Positions 54,500 through 63,265 of a DNA stretch of 64,000 nt are shown here, piece by piece. The notes beneath the pieces are model-generated. The model made no database searches and was not told the origin of the DNA. It saw nothing but the letters and a program-made list of their open reading frames with translations. A program made the translations under genes and the position numbers. The number at the start of each line of letters is the position of its first letter. The first letter of the stretch is position 1. Source of the stretch: Streptomyces canus (lineage in GTDB: Bacteria > Actinomycetota > Actinomycetes > Streptomycetales > Streptomycetaceae); contig NZ_CP107989.1 in NCBI RefSeq assembly GCF_041435015.1, forward strand, positions 9,796,001-9,860,000, written 5' to 3'.

Positions 54500-55140
54500 A
54501 TGCAAAAGCGTGCCGTCGTGACGCCCGTCAGTGACGCCGACCCGTTCGCCCCCGAGGTCCTCCTGGACCCCGAACCGCTGCACCGGGCCCTGCGCGAGGC
54601 CGGTCCTGTCGTGTAACTGTCGCGCTACGACGTCCACGCGCCGGCCCGCTACGAGCAGGTGCACGCCGCCCTGGTCGACTGGCAACGATTCGAGTCGGGT
54701 TCAGGCGTGGGCCTGGCCAACTTCCGGCACGAGGAGCCGTGGCGCCCGCCGAGCCTGCTGCTGGAGGCCGACCCGCCCTGGCGTGACGCCCCGCGTCGGG
54801 TGCTGCGCGAGATCCTCACCCCGCCCGCACTGCGCCGCCTGCGCGAGACGTGGCAGCCGGTGGCCGAGGAGCTCGTCGACCAAGTCCTCGCCGAGGGAGC
54901 CGAGTTCGACGCTTTCACCGCGCCGGCGCAGGCGTTCCCGCTGCGGGCGTTTCCGGACGCGGTCGGCCTCGGCCCGGACGGCCGGGAGCGCCTTCTGCCG
55001 TACGGCAACATCGCCTTCAACGCCTTCGGCCCGCGCAACGACCTCGTCGCGGTGGAGGCGCAGCGAGTGGCCGCCCGGCAGCAACGTACTGATCATGCCG
55101 CGCAACCGGGCCACCGGCGGTCGGCGGGTTGTGGACGTCC
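54500..55140 (+). pseudogene. Cytochrome P450 remnant
   Basis: The ATG at 54500 begins VTPVSDADPFAPEVLLDPEP, a normal P450 N-terminus, but TAA at 54614-54616 interrupts GPVV/LSRYDVHAPARYEQVH. The frame then continues cleanly through LLLEADPPWRDAPRRVLREI and NIAFNAFGPRNDLVAV (about 55060), where a deletion removes the I-helix and ExxR. A shifted frame shows GSNVLIMPRNRATGG, resembling the pre-Cys region, and the heme-binding cysteine loop is missing. At least three lesions are present. Confidence 0.78.
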
Positions 55141-55191
55141 TCGGCCGCGGCCTCTCGCGATCTGCCACTGCAGGAGCCGAACGGTGCTTCT

Positions 55192-55839
55192 CTAGATGAG
55201 ATCCAACAGCCCCCGGCGGACCGCCTCGGAGACCGCCGCCGCCCTGTTGTCGACGCCGAGTTTCCGGTAGATGCGCACCAGGTGCGTCTTGACGGTCGCC
55301 TCACTGAGGTAGAGGGCGTGCGCGATGGAGCGGTTGCTGTTCCCGTCGGCCATCAACCGGACGACTTCCTTCTCCCGTTGTGTCAACTCCGGTGCAGGGC
55401 TGACCACCTGGCCGACGAGGTCGCCGACCAACTCCGGCGCGAGGCCCAGGCCGCCCTCGGCGGCGCTGCGCACGGCCCGGAAAAGGTCCTCCGGCGGCCC
55501 CGCCTTGAGGACGTAGCCGCGTGCGCCGGCCTCCAGCGCGCCTACGACGTCGGCCCGTCCTGAATAACTGGTCAGCATCACCACGGGCATGCCCGGGGCC
55601 TGGGCGGTCAGCCGGCGGATCGCCTCGATCCCGTCGATGCCGGAGTTCGTGCCCGCGAAGCGCAGGTCCATCAGCACGACATCGGGTGCCAGCTCGAGCG
55701 CCAGGCGTACGGCCTCCTCGCCACTGCCGGCCTCCGCGATCACGTCGAGGTCCGGGGCACCCTCCAACAGGGCTCGCAGCCCGGCCCGTACGACCGGATG
55801 GTCATCGGCGATCAGCACGCGCCGCGTTGCGGCCGTCAT
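55192..55839 (-). CDS. NarL/LuxR-family response regulator
   Basis: The 215-residue regulator has a receiver domain with acidic ADDHP, phospho-acceptor aspartate in VVLMDLRF, and conserved Lys in GYVLKAGPPEDLF, and a C-terminal LuxR HTH (LTQREKEVVRLMADGNSNRS, ALYLSEATVKTHLVRIYRKL). Its start overlaps the histidine kinase stop by 4 nt. It is the partner of the 55836-57122 kinase and acts as a DNA-binding activator or repressor. Targets are unknown; it stands next to a dead P450 and an orphan binding protein. Confidence 0.93.
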   Translation of the reverse strand: MTAATRRVLIADDHPVVRAGLRALLEGAPDLDVIAEAGSGEEAVRLALELAPDVVLMDLRFAGTNSGIDGIEAIRRLTAQAPGMPVVMLTSYSGRADVVGALEAGARGYVLKAGPPEDLFRAVRSAAEGGLGLAPELVGDLVGQVVSPAPELTQREKEVVRLMADGNSNRSIAHALYLSEATVKTHLVRIYRKLGVDNRAAAVSEAVRRGLLDLI

Positions 55840-57122
55840 CGGGCCGCTGCCGCGGAGAGGGGTACCTCAGGACCGGGCCGCACCCCACGGATCGGGACAG
55901 TGGCCCGAATCCGCGTACCCCGCCCCGGGGCGCTGTCGATCTCCAGATCACCGCCGTCCCTGCACAGCCGCGCCCGGGCCGAGGGCAGCCCGAACCCCCG
56001 GCCCCGCCGGACGGCCCCGCCGACGCGGGCGGGATCGAAGCCGACACCATCGTCGTACACGTCCAGCACGATCCGGTCCGTGAGATGGCGCAGCGTCACC
56101 GACACACTGGTGGCCCGTGCGTGCTCGCGGACGTTCGCCAGCGTGCTCTGCGCCACGCGGAACAAGGTCGTGGCGGTCTGTTCGTCCAGACCGAGGGCCG
56201 GGGTTCCGACCGTGCGGAACCCCACCTGCCCGGCGCCGCCCATCTGCTCCGCCCGCCCGCACAGCAACCGCAGGGAACCCTCCAACCCGGCCTCGGCGAC
56301 CGTGGGCGGGGCGAGGTCCTGGATGATCCGCCGGGTCTCGGTGAGCCCCGCGTCCAGGCCGTCGGCGACTGCGCGCACCCGGGTCAGGGCCACGTCGGGC
56401 CGTTCCTCCCAGTCCTGTTCCGCCGCCTGCAGCAGCATCAGGCTGCCGGACAGCTCCTGGGCGAGTGTGTCGTGCAGGTCCCGGGCAATGCGCGCGCGTT
56501 CCTCGAGTGTGCCGCTGCGATGCCGCTCGTCCGCCAGTACGTCGCGGGTGCCTCGCAGTTCCTCGACCAGACGCTGGCGCTCCACGACGTTCCGCTGCTG
56601 CGTCCGGTACAGCGCCACCGTGCCCCATACGGCAGCCACGGGGATCAGCACCATCTCCGGGTCGAACCCGCCCGCGGTTCGGGTCAGCTGACCGACGAGC
56701 AGGGCGGTGACGGCGGTCAACGCCACCGCGGCGGTACGGCGTCCGAGCGCGTCCAGCACCACGCACGCCAGCGGAACGGCGCACCAGACGTAGGCGCCGG
56801 TCAGGGGCGGCGGAGTGAGCAGCACGAGGATCGTCCACAGCAGGAGGAGGGCCGCGACCCAGGTATGCCGGGCGAGCCTGCCCCACCTGCTCCACCGCGC
56901 CAGGCCGACCGCGTACGTCACGGCGAGCAGCCCGCTGACGGTCACGATGTCCCAGCACAGCGGGGTGTTCAGACGGGCAAGACGGATCAGCGCGGCACCG
57001 ACGACAAGAAAGAACAGCAGGTGCGGCAGCTGCCTCGGGCCGAACCGTCTGCGGTCGGCCGGCACGGAAGCGTGGACGGGGCCGGAGTCGGACACGACAA
57101 ACCCCCTGGATGAATGATCCAT
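55836..57122 (-). CDS. Membrane sensor histidine kinase (HisKA_3/NarX type)
   Basis: The 428-residue kinase has about five or six transmembrane helices in residues 30-170 (LPHLLFFLVVGAALIRL, ACVVLDALGRR and others), a dimerisation/phospho-acceptor helix with the His in IARDLHDTLAQELSG, and an HATPase_c domain (NVREHARATSVSV, DDGVGFDPARVGG, GFGLPSARARL). It lacks a large periplasmic domain, so it likely senses a membrane or redox cue. The end overlaps the response regulator start, so the pair is co-expressed. Confidence 0.92.
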   Translation of the reverse strand: MDHSSRGFVVSDSGPVHASVPADRRRFGPRQLPHLLFFLVVGAALIRLARLNTPLCWDIVTVSGLLAVTYAVGLARWSRWGRLARHTWVAALLLLWTILVLLTPPPLTGAYVWCAVPLACVVLDALGRRTAAVALTAVTALLVGQLTRTAGGFDPEMVLIPVAAVWGTVALYRTQQRNVVERQRLVEELRGTRDVLADERHRSGTLEERARIARDLHDTLAQELSGSLMLLQAAEQDWEERPDVALTRVRAVADGLDAGLTETRRIIQDLAPPTVAEAGLEGSLRLLCGRAEQMGGAGQVGFRTVGTPALGLDEQTATTLFRVAQSTLANVREHARATSVSVTLRHLTDRIVLDVYDDGVGFDPARVGGAVRRGRGFGLPSARARLCRDGGDLEIDSAPGRGTRIRATVPIRGVRPGPEVPLSAAAAR

Positions 57123-57376
57123 TGGGACAGGGGGGCCGAGTCTATCCGTCGACTGTATGACTCATGTGAAGAGCGGGGCTGCCGTTCCGCCGGGAGGAAG
57201 AGTGCGGAACGGCAGCCGGGCCGGTGGCTGGGCGTGGCTGGTGAAGCCCGGTGCGGTACAGCGCCCCGCAGGGGCCGCGGGGCTGCATCCATGTGCGGCT
57301 CCGCCGCGCGGGTGCGACCAGCCACGATGGTGCCGCAGACGATCGACGGCACATCGCGGCACTTCCAGCGGAGTGC

Positions 57377-58522
57377 TCAGGCGCCCGGGTGCAGTCCGAG
57401 CCAGCCGGGTGTCGGGGCGCCCTTGACCTCGCCGAAGTACAGGGCGAAGGTCTGCTTCCAGCGCTCCACCTCGGCACGGTCGGCCATGAAGCGGGGGAAG
57501 CCGTCCACGTGGGCGTTGGGGTACTCCCACATCTGCTTCAGGCCCGCTGGGGGAGTGACGTCGGTGCGCACGGACCAGCCGTTGAAGGACTGCTGCTGGT
57601 GCTCGGTGGACAGCTGCCAGTTGAGGAAGAGCTTTGCGGCAGTGGAGTTCTCGGCCTGCTTGAGGATCGCGGTGCGCTGGCCCCAGGCCACGAACGGGTG
57701 GCGCGGGTCGATGACGAACTTCACGGGGGACGACGTGGACGGGACCGCCGAACCCGCTGTGCCGATACCGATCGGCTTCTGCCCGCCGAAGACGGCGTCG
57801 CCGGGGGAGTTGCTGCCCCGCGCGAACTGCACGTCCTGCGCGGCAAGTCCGGCCACCCAGTCCCAGCCGTACTTCTGGGCGTACAGCGTGTAGAGGTAGA
57901 GGACCGCGTCGTCGTCGTGCGGGTACGACGAGGCGATCTTGCCCTTCCACCGCGGGTCGACCAGGTCGCGCGGGGTGAGCAGCACGCCCGAGCCGACCGC
58001 CGTCGTGCTGTACAAGAGGCTGAAGGCGATCGCTCCCGTCGCCACCCAAGCGCCCTGCGGGTCCTTGAACTTGTCGTACACCTTCGAGAACCCGGCGGGC
58101 TTGTAGTGCAGCAGGCGGCCCTGCTGCTTCCAGCGGTCGAAGTCCTGGAGCGTCTGGAACTGTACGACGTCCGGAACGAGGGTGTCGGTGGCGAACTGGT
58201 TGTCCACCCGCACGTCGTGGTACTTGCTGTAGTCGACGATCAGCGTCAGGTCGATGTCCGGAAAACGGTCCTGGAATGCGGCCTTGGTGCCGTCCTGCTG
58301 CGTCGGCGTGTCACCGCCGGCGTAGACGACGAGCTTCCCGCCTTCCGCGAGGGCGGCCTGATAGAGCTCGTCGAGCGACCTCGTCTCCTCGCGTCCGCTC
58401 GAGCGCCCCGACGCGGCCGGAGAGGCCGAGGCCGGGATGGCCGAGGCGCCGAAGGCACCGGCGCCGAGGGCGGCACCGGCACCGACGGCGAGGACACGTC
58501 GTCTGCTGGGGATGCTGGGCAT
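57377..58522 (-). CDS. Orphan ABC-type solute-binding protein
   Basis: The 381-residue exported protein has a Tat-type signal (SRRRVLAVGAGAALGAGAFG) and a bilobal binding-protein fold of the Fe3+/thiamine/PotD-like type (KLVVYAGGDTPTQQDGTKAA, DVVQFQTLQDFDRW, IGIGTAGSAVPSTS). No lipobox cysteine is present, so it is released or held another way. No permease or ATPase gene is adjacent; it may work with components encoded elsewhere or function as a sensor. The 40-bp palindrome about 125 nt upstream of its start probably ends the LacI transcript. Confidence 0.82.
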   Translation of the reverse strand: MPSIPSRRRVLAVGAGAALGAGAFGASAIPASASPAASGRSSGREETRSLDELYQAALAEGGKLVVYAGGDTPTQQDGTKAAFQDRFPDIDLTLIVDYSKYHDVRVDNQFATDTLVPDVVQFQTLQDFDRWKQQGRLLHYKPAGFSKVYDKFKDPQGAWVATGAIAFSLLYSTTAVGSGVLLTPRDLVDPRWKGKIASSYPHDDDAVLYLYTLYAQKYGWDWVAGLAAQDVQFARGSNSPGDAVFGGQKPIGIGTAGSAVPSTSSPVKFVIDPRHPFVAWGQRTAILKQAENSTAAKLFLNWQLSTEHQQQSFNGWSVRTDVTPPAGLKQMWEYPNAHVDGFPRFMADRAEVERWKQTFALYFGEVKGAPTPGWLGLHPGA

Positions 58523-58646
58523 GCGAGGAGACCTTTCTCAGGGGGGTGGCACAGAAGGCCCGGCGCGCGCCATGGGCGATGCTCATTCTCGTGCGGCTCC
58601 ACTCGACTTCGCGTCGTCCGTACGGCGGGACGAGGTCTCCCAGAGG

Positions 58647-58686
58647 TGGAATCCGTGTTCAACCGATCGGTTGAACACGGATTCCA
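58647..58686. terminator. 40-bp perfect palindrome after the LacI gene
   Basis: Two 20-nt arms (starting TGGAATCCGTG and ending CACGGATTCCA) join at the centre CCGATCGG without spacer. The hairpin begins 18 nt after the LacI stop and would act as a strong, possibly bidirectional terminator. It also lies upstream of the solute-binding gene, so a role as an operator for a dimeric regulator is an alternative. Confidence 0.65.
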
Positions 58687-58703
58687 GGTGCCGGTGCGTC
58701 GCT

Positions 58704-59744
58704 CTACTCCGGAGGCGGAGCGGTGGTCCGTCGCGGTACCAGGCTCGGAGAGAGTTTGACCTGTACCGAAGTCTTCCGGCGGTCGGCGATCCGCTCGAGG
58801 AGCAGGCGCGCGGCGTTGCTGCCGATCTCGGTGCCCGCCTGGTCGACACTCGTGAGTGAGATCGGGCCGAAGGCGGCGAAGGTCGTGTTGTCGTAGCCGG
58901 CCACCGAGATGTCGCCGGGAACGGACAGCCCGGCTTCGGTGAAGGCCTCCAGCACCCCCATGGCAACGATGTCCGCACCGGCGAACACGGCCGTGGGCCG
59001 ACGGGGACGCGCCAGCAGTTCCTTGGCTCCCTCGTACCCGCCCCGCTGGGTGTAGCTGGTGGAGACGACGTCGATCTCCGCCGCGAGTCCGAGGGAGTGC
59101 ATGGCCAGCCGATAGCCGTCCGCGCGCTGGGCGTTGGGCATCTCAGCGATGCGCGTCGGGTCGGTTTCGTGGTGTTCGATGTGGGCGATCCGGCGGTGCC
59201 CGAGGCCGGCGAGGTGACCGACGACCAGGGACGCCCCCGCCACGTCGTCGTCCGTCACGGTGTCGTACACCGGCGAATGTCCATGGCGGCCGACGACCAC
59301 GGTCGGTACGACGGCAGCGACGTGCTCCAGATGGGTGCGCGGTGATACGGGGGCGATCAGGACGATGCCGTCCATCCCGCGGTCGATCATTGCCTCGGTG
59401 ACGCGTGCCTCCGCCTTCTCGTCGTTGCAGCCGCCAGGCCCCAGGAATACCTGATAGTCGGTGTCCGCGAGCCGGCCGGTGATCCCGTCGAGGATCTCGG
59501 GGAAGAAGGGATTGCGGATGTCGGGCAGCATGACGCCGATGGTGTACGTCTGCCCGCGCAGGCCCCGGGCGGCGGCGAACGGCCGGTAGCCCAGCTCTTC
59601 GATCGCCCTCCGCACCTTCGCGCGCATCTCGGGGCTGGCTCCATAGGCGTTGCGCAGCACCTTGGAGACGGCGGTCGTGGACACCTGGGCGTGACGCGCG
59701 ACGTCGACGATCGTGACGCGGCGCGGCGGTGCTGGCTGCTCCAT
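58704..59744 (-). CDS. LacI-family transcriptional regulator
   Basis: The 346-residue repressor has the HTH (VTIVDVARHAQVSTTAVSKV), hinge helix and a sugar-binding domain (TIGVMLPDIRNPFFPEILDG, FAGADIVAMGVLEAFTEA). The ATG at 59744 is chosen over an upstream in-frame start because the family begins just before VTIVDVA. It is divergent from the sugar ABC operon (start 60091). AACGTT-centred palindromes lie in the gap and before the rhamnosidase remnant, typical of LacI-type operators. Likely ligand: a sugar released from rhamnosides, by context. Confidence 0.92.
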   Translation of the reverse strand: MEQPAPPRRVTIVDVARHAQVSTTAVSKVLRNAYGASPEMRAKVRRAIEELGYRPFAAARGLRGQTYTIGVMLPDIRNPFFPEILDGITGRLADTDYQVFLGPGGCNDEKAEARVTEAMIDRGMDGIVLIAPVSPRTHLEHVAAVVPTVVVGRHGHSPVYDTVTDDDVAGASLVVGHLAGLGHRRIAHIEHHETDPTRIAEMPNAQRADGYRLAMHSLGLAAEIDVVSTSYTQRGGYEGAKELLARPRRPTAVFAGADIVAMGVLEAFTEAGLSVPGDISVAGYDNTTFAAFGPISLTSVDQAGTEIGSNAARLLLERIADRRKTSVQVKLSPSLVPRRTTAPPPE

Positions 59745-59765
59745 CCGGGCGCCCTCCGTCGAAGT

Positions 59766-59777
59766 GGGAAACGTTGC
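59766..59777. promoter_or_regulatory. LacI-type half-imperfect operator near the lacI start
   Basis: GGAAACGTTGCC has one mismatch from a palindrome around the central CpG and lies about 22-33 nt upstream of the LacI ATG, a position expected for autorepression. Confidence 0.45.
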
Positions 59778-59936
59778 CGCAGAGTGTACGGACGGAGCCC
59801 CACCTGAGTAAGACTTTCCTCTCTGAGCCCCGCATTCGCCGCGGTCGTGGACGGCACCGTCGATGTAACAGACGTGCAGCATGCGCGGCACCTTGACGTC
59901 ACGCGGGACGCTCTCTAGGGTCTGGCAACACCCTTT

Positions 59937-59950
59937 GGGGAACGTTACCC
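59937..59950. promoter_or_regulatory. LacI-type operator candidate in the divergent promoter region
   Basis: GGGGAACGTTACCC is palindromic around AACGTT with one mismatched pair. It sits between lacI (59744) and the permease gene (60091), shares the core of the other two sites, and probably controls one of the divergent promoters. Confidence 0.5.
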
Positions 59951-60060
59951 ACAGCCAGGGGCCGGGTCGCCGCACCCGGTGCCGCCACCACACCCAAGAC
60001 CTGGAAGCCGACCGGCCGCCTCACGGTGTCGAGTCGACGGAAGCTCTGACCGTGTCGTCG

Positions 60061-60076
60061 CTTGAAACGTTTCAAG
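60061..60076. promoter_or_regulatory. Perfect LacI-type operator CTTGAAACGTTTCAAG
   Basis: A perfect 16-bp palindrome with the central CpG expected for LacI-family operators lies 15-30 nt upstream of the GTG start of the first permease gene. A near copy precedes the GH78 remnant (63235-63247). Confidence 0.75.
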
Positions 60077-60090
60077 GAAGGGGTCCGCCT

Positions 60091-61038
60091 GTGACCCTCG
60101 CCCCGCACGAGCAACTCCCGGACCACGACCGAATATCCCGATCGGGGCCGATGGCAAAGGCGCGCCGTGCCCACAACACCCCGCCCTGGTGGTTCGCACT
60201 GCCGGCATTGCTGTTGTTCGCCTTCGTCGTCCTGGTGCCGAGCGTGCGCGGCGTGTATTACGCCTTCACCGACTGGGACGGCCTGGACCCCCACTTCTCC
60301 TTCGTGGGGCTGGGCAACTTCGCCGACATGTTCAACGACGCCGATGCCATGCAGGCCATCTGGCACACGCTGCTGATCGCCGTGTCGATCACGGTCATTC
60401 AGAACGCGGTGGGGCTGCTGCTGGCCCTCGGGGTCAACACGGCCATCAAGTCCCGCAACCTGCTCCGCGTGTTCCTGTTCGCACCGGCCGTGATCACTCC
60501 GATCGTCACCGCCTACTTGTGGCGGAACCTGCTCGGCCCGGACGGGGCGGTCAACACCCTGCTGGGCGCGGTGGGTCTGGACGGCCGGCAGCAGGACTGG
60601 CTGGGCAGCCCGAGCCTGGCGCTCTGGGCGGTGGTCGGAGTGATCGTGTGGCAGTTCGCCGGTTATTCCATGGTCATCTTCCTGGCGGGACTGCAGTCCG
60701 TGCCCCAGGAGATCCACGAGGCGGCGGCGCTCGACGGCGCCGGTCCGGTACGGCGCTTCTGGTCGGTGACCAGGCCGCTGCTCGCCCCGGCGTTCACGAT
60801 CAACCTGATGCTGTCGATCATCGGGGGGATCAAACTCTTCGACCAGGTCTACGCGTTGACGGGGGGCGGACCCGGGCACGCCACCGACACGCTGTCGACC
60901 CTCATCTACAAGGACGCCTTCACCCTCGGCGAGTTCGGCTACAGCATCGCCCTCGCGGTTGTCCTGACGATCATCGTCGCGGTGGTGTCCACCGGGCAGT
61001 ACCTGGCCCTTGCCCGCAACGAGAGGGCCGTGTCATGA
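60091..61038 (+). CDS. Sugar ABC transporter permease (MalF type)
   Basis: A 315-residue permease with six membrane segments (for example WWFALPALLLFAFVVLVPSV, GLLLALGVNTAIKS) and the EAA loop EIHEAAALDGAGPVRRFWSV. It pairs with the next permease to form the membrane channel of a CUT1 carbohydrate importer. GTG 60091 follows aaggaagg and a LacI operator; the frame is open upstream but contains the operator. Its stop overlaps the next ATG (ATGA). The ATPase subunit is not encoded here; a shared MsiK-like ATPase is usual in streptomycetes. Confidence 0.92.
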   Translation: MTLAPHEQLPDHDRISRSGPMAKARRAHNTPPWWFALPALLLFAFVVLVPSVRGVYYAFTDWDGLDPHFSFVGLGNFADMFNDADAMQAIWHTLLIAVSITVIQNAVGLLLALGVNTAIKSRNLLRVFLFAPAVITPIVTAYLWRNLLGPDGAVNTLLGAVGLDGRQQDWLGSPSLALWAVVGVIVWQFAGYSMVIFLAGLQSVPQEIHEAAALDGAGPVRRFWSVTRPLLAPAFTINLMLSIIGGIKLFDQVYALTGGGPGHATDTLSTLIYKDAFTLGEFGYSIALAVVLTIIVAVVSTGQYLALARNERAVS

Positions 61039-61856
61039 ACCGCTACCGCCCCCGCACCCTCGCCCTCGAACTGGTGATGATCGGTACCGCCCTGTTCGTG
61101 GGCTTCCCGGTGTACGTCCTGGTCAACCTCGCGGTGCGACCGGCATCGGACACGTCCTCGCCTCTGTCGCCGACCGCCTCACCGACCCTGCACAACTTCA
61201 CACAGGCCTGGCAGCAGGGCGCGCTCGGCGGAGCGCTGGCCAACAGCGTGCTGGTGACGGCGTGCAGTGTCGCCATCGTGCTGGCCGTGTCCTCCCTGGC
61301 CGCCTATCCACTGGCCCGCGTCGCCTCACGCTGGTCCCGGGGTACCTATCTGCTGGTCCTCCTCGGGCTGGTGCTGCCCTTCCAACTCGCCTCACTGCCG
61401 CTCTACCAGACCATGCGCGACCTTGGCCTCCTCGGCACCCCATGGGCGCTGGTCCTCTTCTACTCCGGCCTTCAGGTGCCGTTCACGGTCTTCCTGTACG
61501 TCGGTTTCCTGCGCGCCCTGCCCCGGGACTTCGAGGATGCCGCGCTGATCGACGGCTGCACCCCGCTTCAGGGCTTCCGATACGTGGTGCTGCCGATGCT
61601 CAAGCCGATCACCGTGACGGCTCTGGTGCTCAACGCGGTCGCCGTGTGGAACGACTTCTTCACCCCGCTGCTGTATCTCAGCGGCAGCGCGCAGCAGACG
61701 ATGCCGGTCGCGATCGCCGGCTTCGTCGGCCAGTACGTCACGGACTGGAACCTCATCTTCGCCGCACTGGTGATCAGCATCCTGCCTGTCCTGATCGTCT
61801 ACTTCCTGCTGCAGCGCAGCATCATCAACGGCTTCGCGGGAGGGCTGCGCGGATGA
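61035..61856 (+). CDS. Carbohydrate ABC transporter permease (MalG type)
   Basis: The 273-residue second permease has the family N-terminus (MIGTALFVGFPVYVLVNLAV), six predicted helices and the EAA loop DFEDAALIDGCTPLQGFRYV, ending LLQRSIINGFAGGLRG. ATG 61035 overlaps the first permease stop by 4 nt. It works with the 60091 permease and the lipoprotein encoded 55 nt downstream. Compare the truncated permease at 36654-37247, a non-functional member of the same family from another sugar cluster. Confidence 0.92.
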   Translation: MNRYRPRTLALELVMIGTALFVGFPVYVLVNLAVRPASDTSSPLSPTASPTLHNFTQAWQQGALGGALANSVLVTACSVAIVLAVSSLAAYPLARVASRWSRGTYLLVLLGLVLPFQLASLPLYQTMRDLGLLGTPWALVLFYSGLQVPFTVFLYVGFLRALPRDFEDAALIDGCTPLQGFRYVVLPMLKPITVTALVLNAVAVWNDFFTPLLYLSGSAQQTMPVAIAGFVGQYVTDWNLIFAALVISILPVLIVYFLLQRSIINGFAGGLRG

Positions 61857-61911
61857 CACGCCACACCCGCCCGCCACGCACGGCCGCGGCACCTTCTCCC
61901 AGGGAGACATC

Positions 61912-63177
61912 ATGAAGACACGCACACCAGCGGTCCTGCTGGCCGCGGTGACAGCCACCGCCCTGCTGGCCGCCTGCAGCGGTGGCACCAAGGCGGGCGG
62001 CTCCGGCGGCGGATCCAAGACTCTGACGCTGGCCTCCGTCGACCAGGGCTCCGTCGAGGACGTCGTCAAGGCGTTCGAGAAGGCCAACCCGGGCGTCAAG
62101 GTCCGCTACACCACCAGCGGAGCCGACCAGTATCAGCAGCAGATCCGCACCCAGCTCTCCTCGGGCACCGCACCCGACGTGATGTCGGTGTGGCCGGGCA
62201 ACGGAAACCCCGGCGCCACCCACGTCCTGGCGAAGCCCGGATACCTGCGGGATCTCTCGGACCAGCCCTGGGCCGCCAAGATGCCGCCCGCCATCAAGAG
62301 CGTCGCCCAGTACGACGGGAAGACGTACAACGCCATCTTCGGGCAGAACGGCATCGGCGCGGTCTACAACCAGCAGGCCATGGACAAGGCGGGCCTCACC
62401 CCGCCGGACACCTGGACGAAGCTGCTGGCCTTCTGCCGGGCCGCCAAGGCCAAAGGGACGCCCGCGTTCGCGCTGGGCAACCAGGACAACTGGGTGACCC
62501 AACTCGTGCTGTACGCGCTGGTCTCCACGACGGTCTACGGCCCGGACCGCGACTTCGACCAGAAGATGCAGTCCGGACAGGTCACCTTCGAGAAGTCGCC
62601 GTGGACCACCGCCCTGGACAAGTACCTGACGATGGAGAAGACCGGCTGCTTCCAGAAGAACCCCCTGGGGACCAACTACGAAGCCAGCCAAGGTCTCGCT
62701 GCCACCGGCAAGACGCTCGGCATCGTCCAGGGCAACTGGGTGATCGCCCTCCTCAAGGGAAAGAACCCGCAGGGGACATTCACCTTCAAGGCGCTGCCGG
62801 CCACGGACGAGCCGTCAACGACCCTGATCCCGGCCGCCGCGGGCGCCGGCTACGGAGTGAACGCCAAGGCCAGGAACGGCGAACTGGCCCTGAAATTCGT
62901 GAACTTCGTGATGTCCCCCCAGGGCATGAACCTGTTCGTCAAGAAGCAGGGCGGTCTGCCCTCACTCCCCGACACCGGCGTCGCGGTCGACCCGTCCCTG
63001 ACCGAACTCTCCACGTTCATCAAGGCGAACCGCACCGTGCCGTTCATGGACCAGCTCTGGCCCAACGCCAAGGTCCAGCAGACCATGCTCAGCGGCCTCC
63101 AGGAGATCTTCAGCGGCCAGTCCACGCCCGACAAGCTCCTCACGGAGATGGACGCCGACTACAAAGCCGGGAGCTGA
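61912..63177 (+). CDS. Sugar-binding lipoprotein of ABC importer
   Basis: The 421-residue lipoprotein has signal sequence plus lipobox LLAACSGG (Cys about residue 23), a flexible Gly/Ser linker and the CUT1 bilobal fold (TLTLASVDQGSVEDVVKAFE, APDVMSVWPGNGNP). Extracellular capture of an oligosaccharide for the two upstream permeases is the expected role. ATG 61912 has a cagggagac ribosome-binding site. It is followed by a hairpin and another LacI-type site, before the GH78 remnant. Confidence 0.92.
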   Translation: MKTRTPAVLLAAVTATALLAACSGGTKAGGSGGGSKTLTLASVDQGSVEDVVKAFEKANPGVKVRYTTSGADQYQQQIRTQLSSGTAPDVMSVWPGNGNPGATHVLAKPGYLRDLSDQPWAAKMPPAIKSVAQYDGKTYNAIFGQNGIGAVYNQQAMDKAGLTPPDTWTKLLAFCRAAKAKGTPAFALGNQDNWVTQLVLYALVSTTVYGPDRDFDQKMQSGQVTFEKSPWTTALDKYLTMEKTGCFQKNPLGTNYEASQGLAATGKTLGIVQGNWVIALLKGKNPQGTFTFKALPATDEPSTTLIPAAAGAGYGVNAKARNGELALKFVNFVMSPQGMNLFVKKQGGLPSLPDTGVAVDPSLTELSTFIKANRTVPFMDQLWPNAKVQQTMLSGLQEIFSGQSTPDKLLTEMDADYKAGS

Positions 63178-63180
63178 CCA

Positions 63181-63218
63181 GCCGCCCCATCGCGCCATCG
63201 GCCGCCGACAGGGGCGGC
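63181..63218. terminator. Hairpin after the sugar-binding protein gene
   Basis: GCCGCCCC (63181-63188) can pair with GGGGCGGC (63211-63218) around a 22-nt loop, starting 4 nt after the stop codon. It would terminate or attenuate transcription into the GH78 remnant. Confidence 0.5.
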
Positions 63219-63234
63219 ACCCACTGGCCCCTGA

Positions 63235-63247
63235 TTGAAACGTTCAA
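63235..63247. promoter_or_regulatory. Second LacI-type operator, one base shorter
   Basis: TTGAAACGTTCAA matches the perfect operator at 60061-60076 except for one missing T in the right arm. It lies 19-31 nt before the ATG of the GH78 remnant, implying that gene belonged to the same regulon. Confidence 0.6.
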
Positions 63248-63265
63248 ATAGTGGAAGGTCCTGAC

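Noticed and set aside
55192..57122. DosR/DosS-type hypoxia two-component system for the stress island
   Set aside because: The kinase has membrane helices but no GAF domains, and the pair lies more than 40 kb from the USP genes; there is no evidence for a link.
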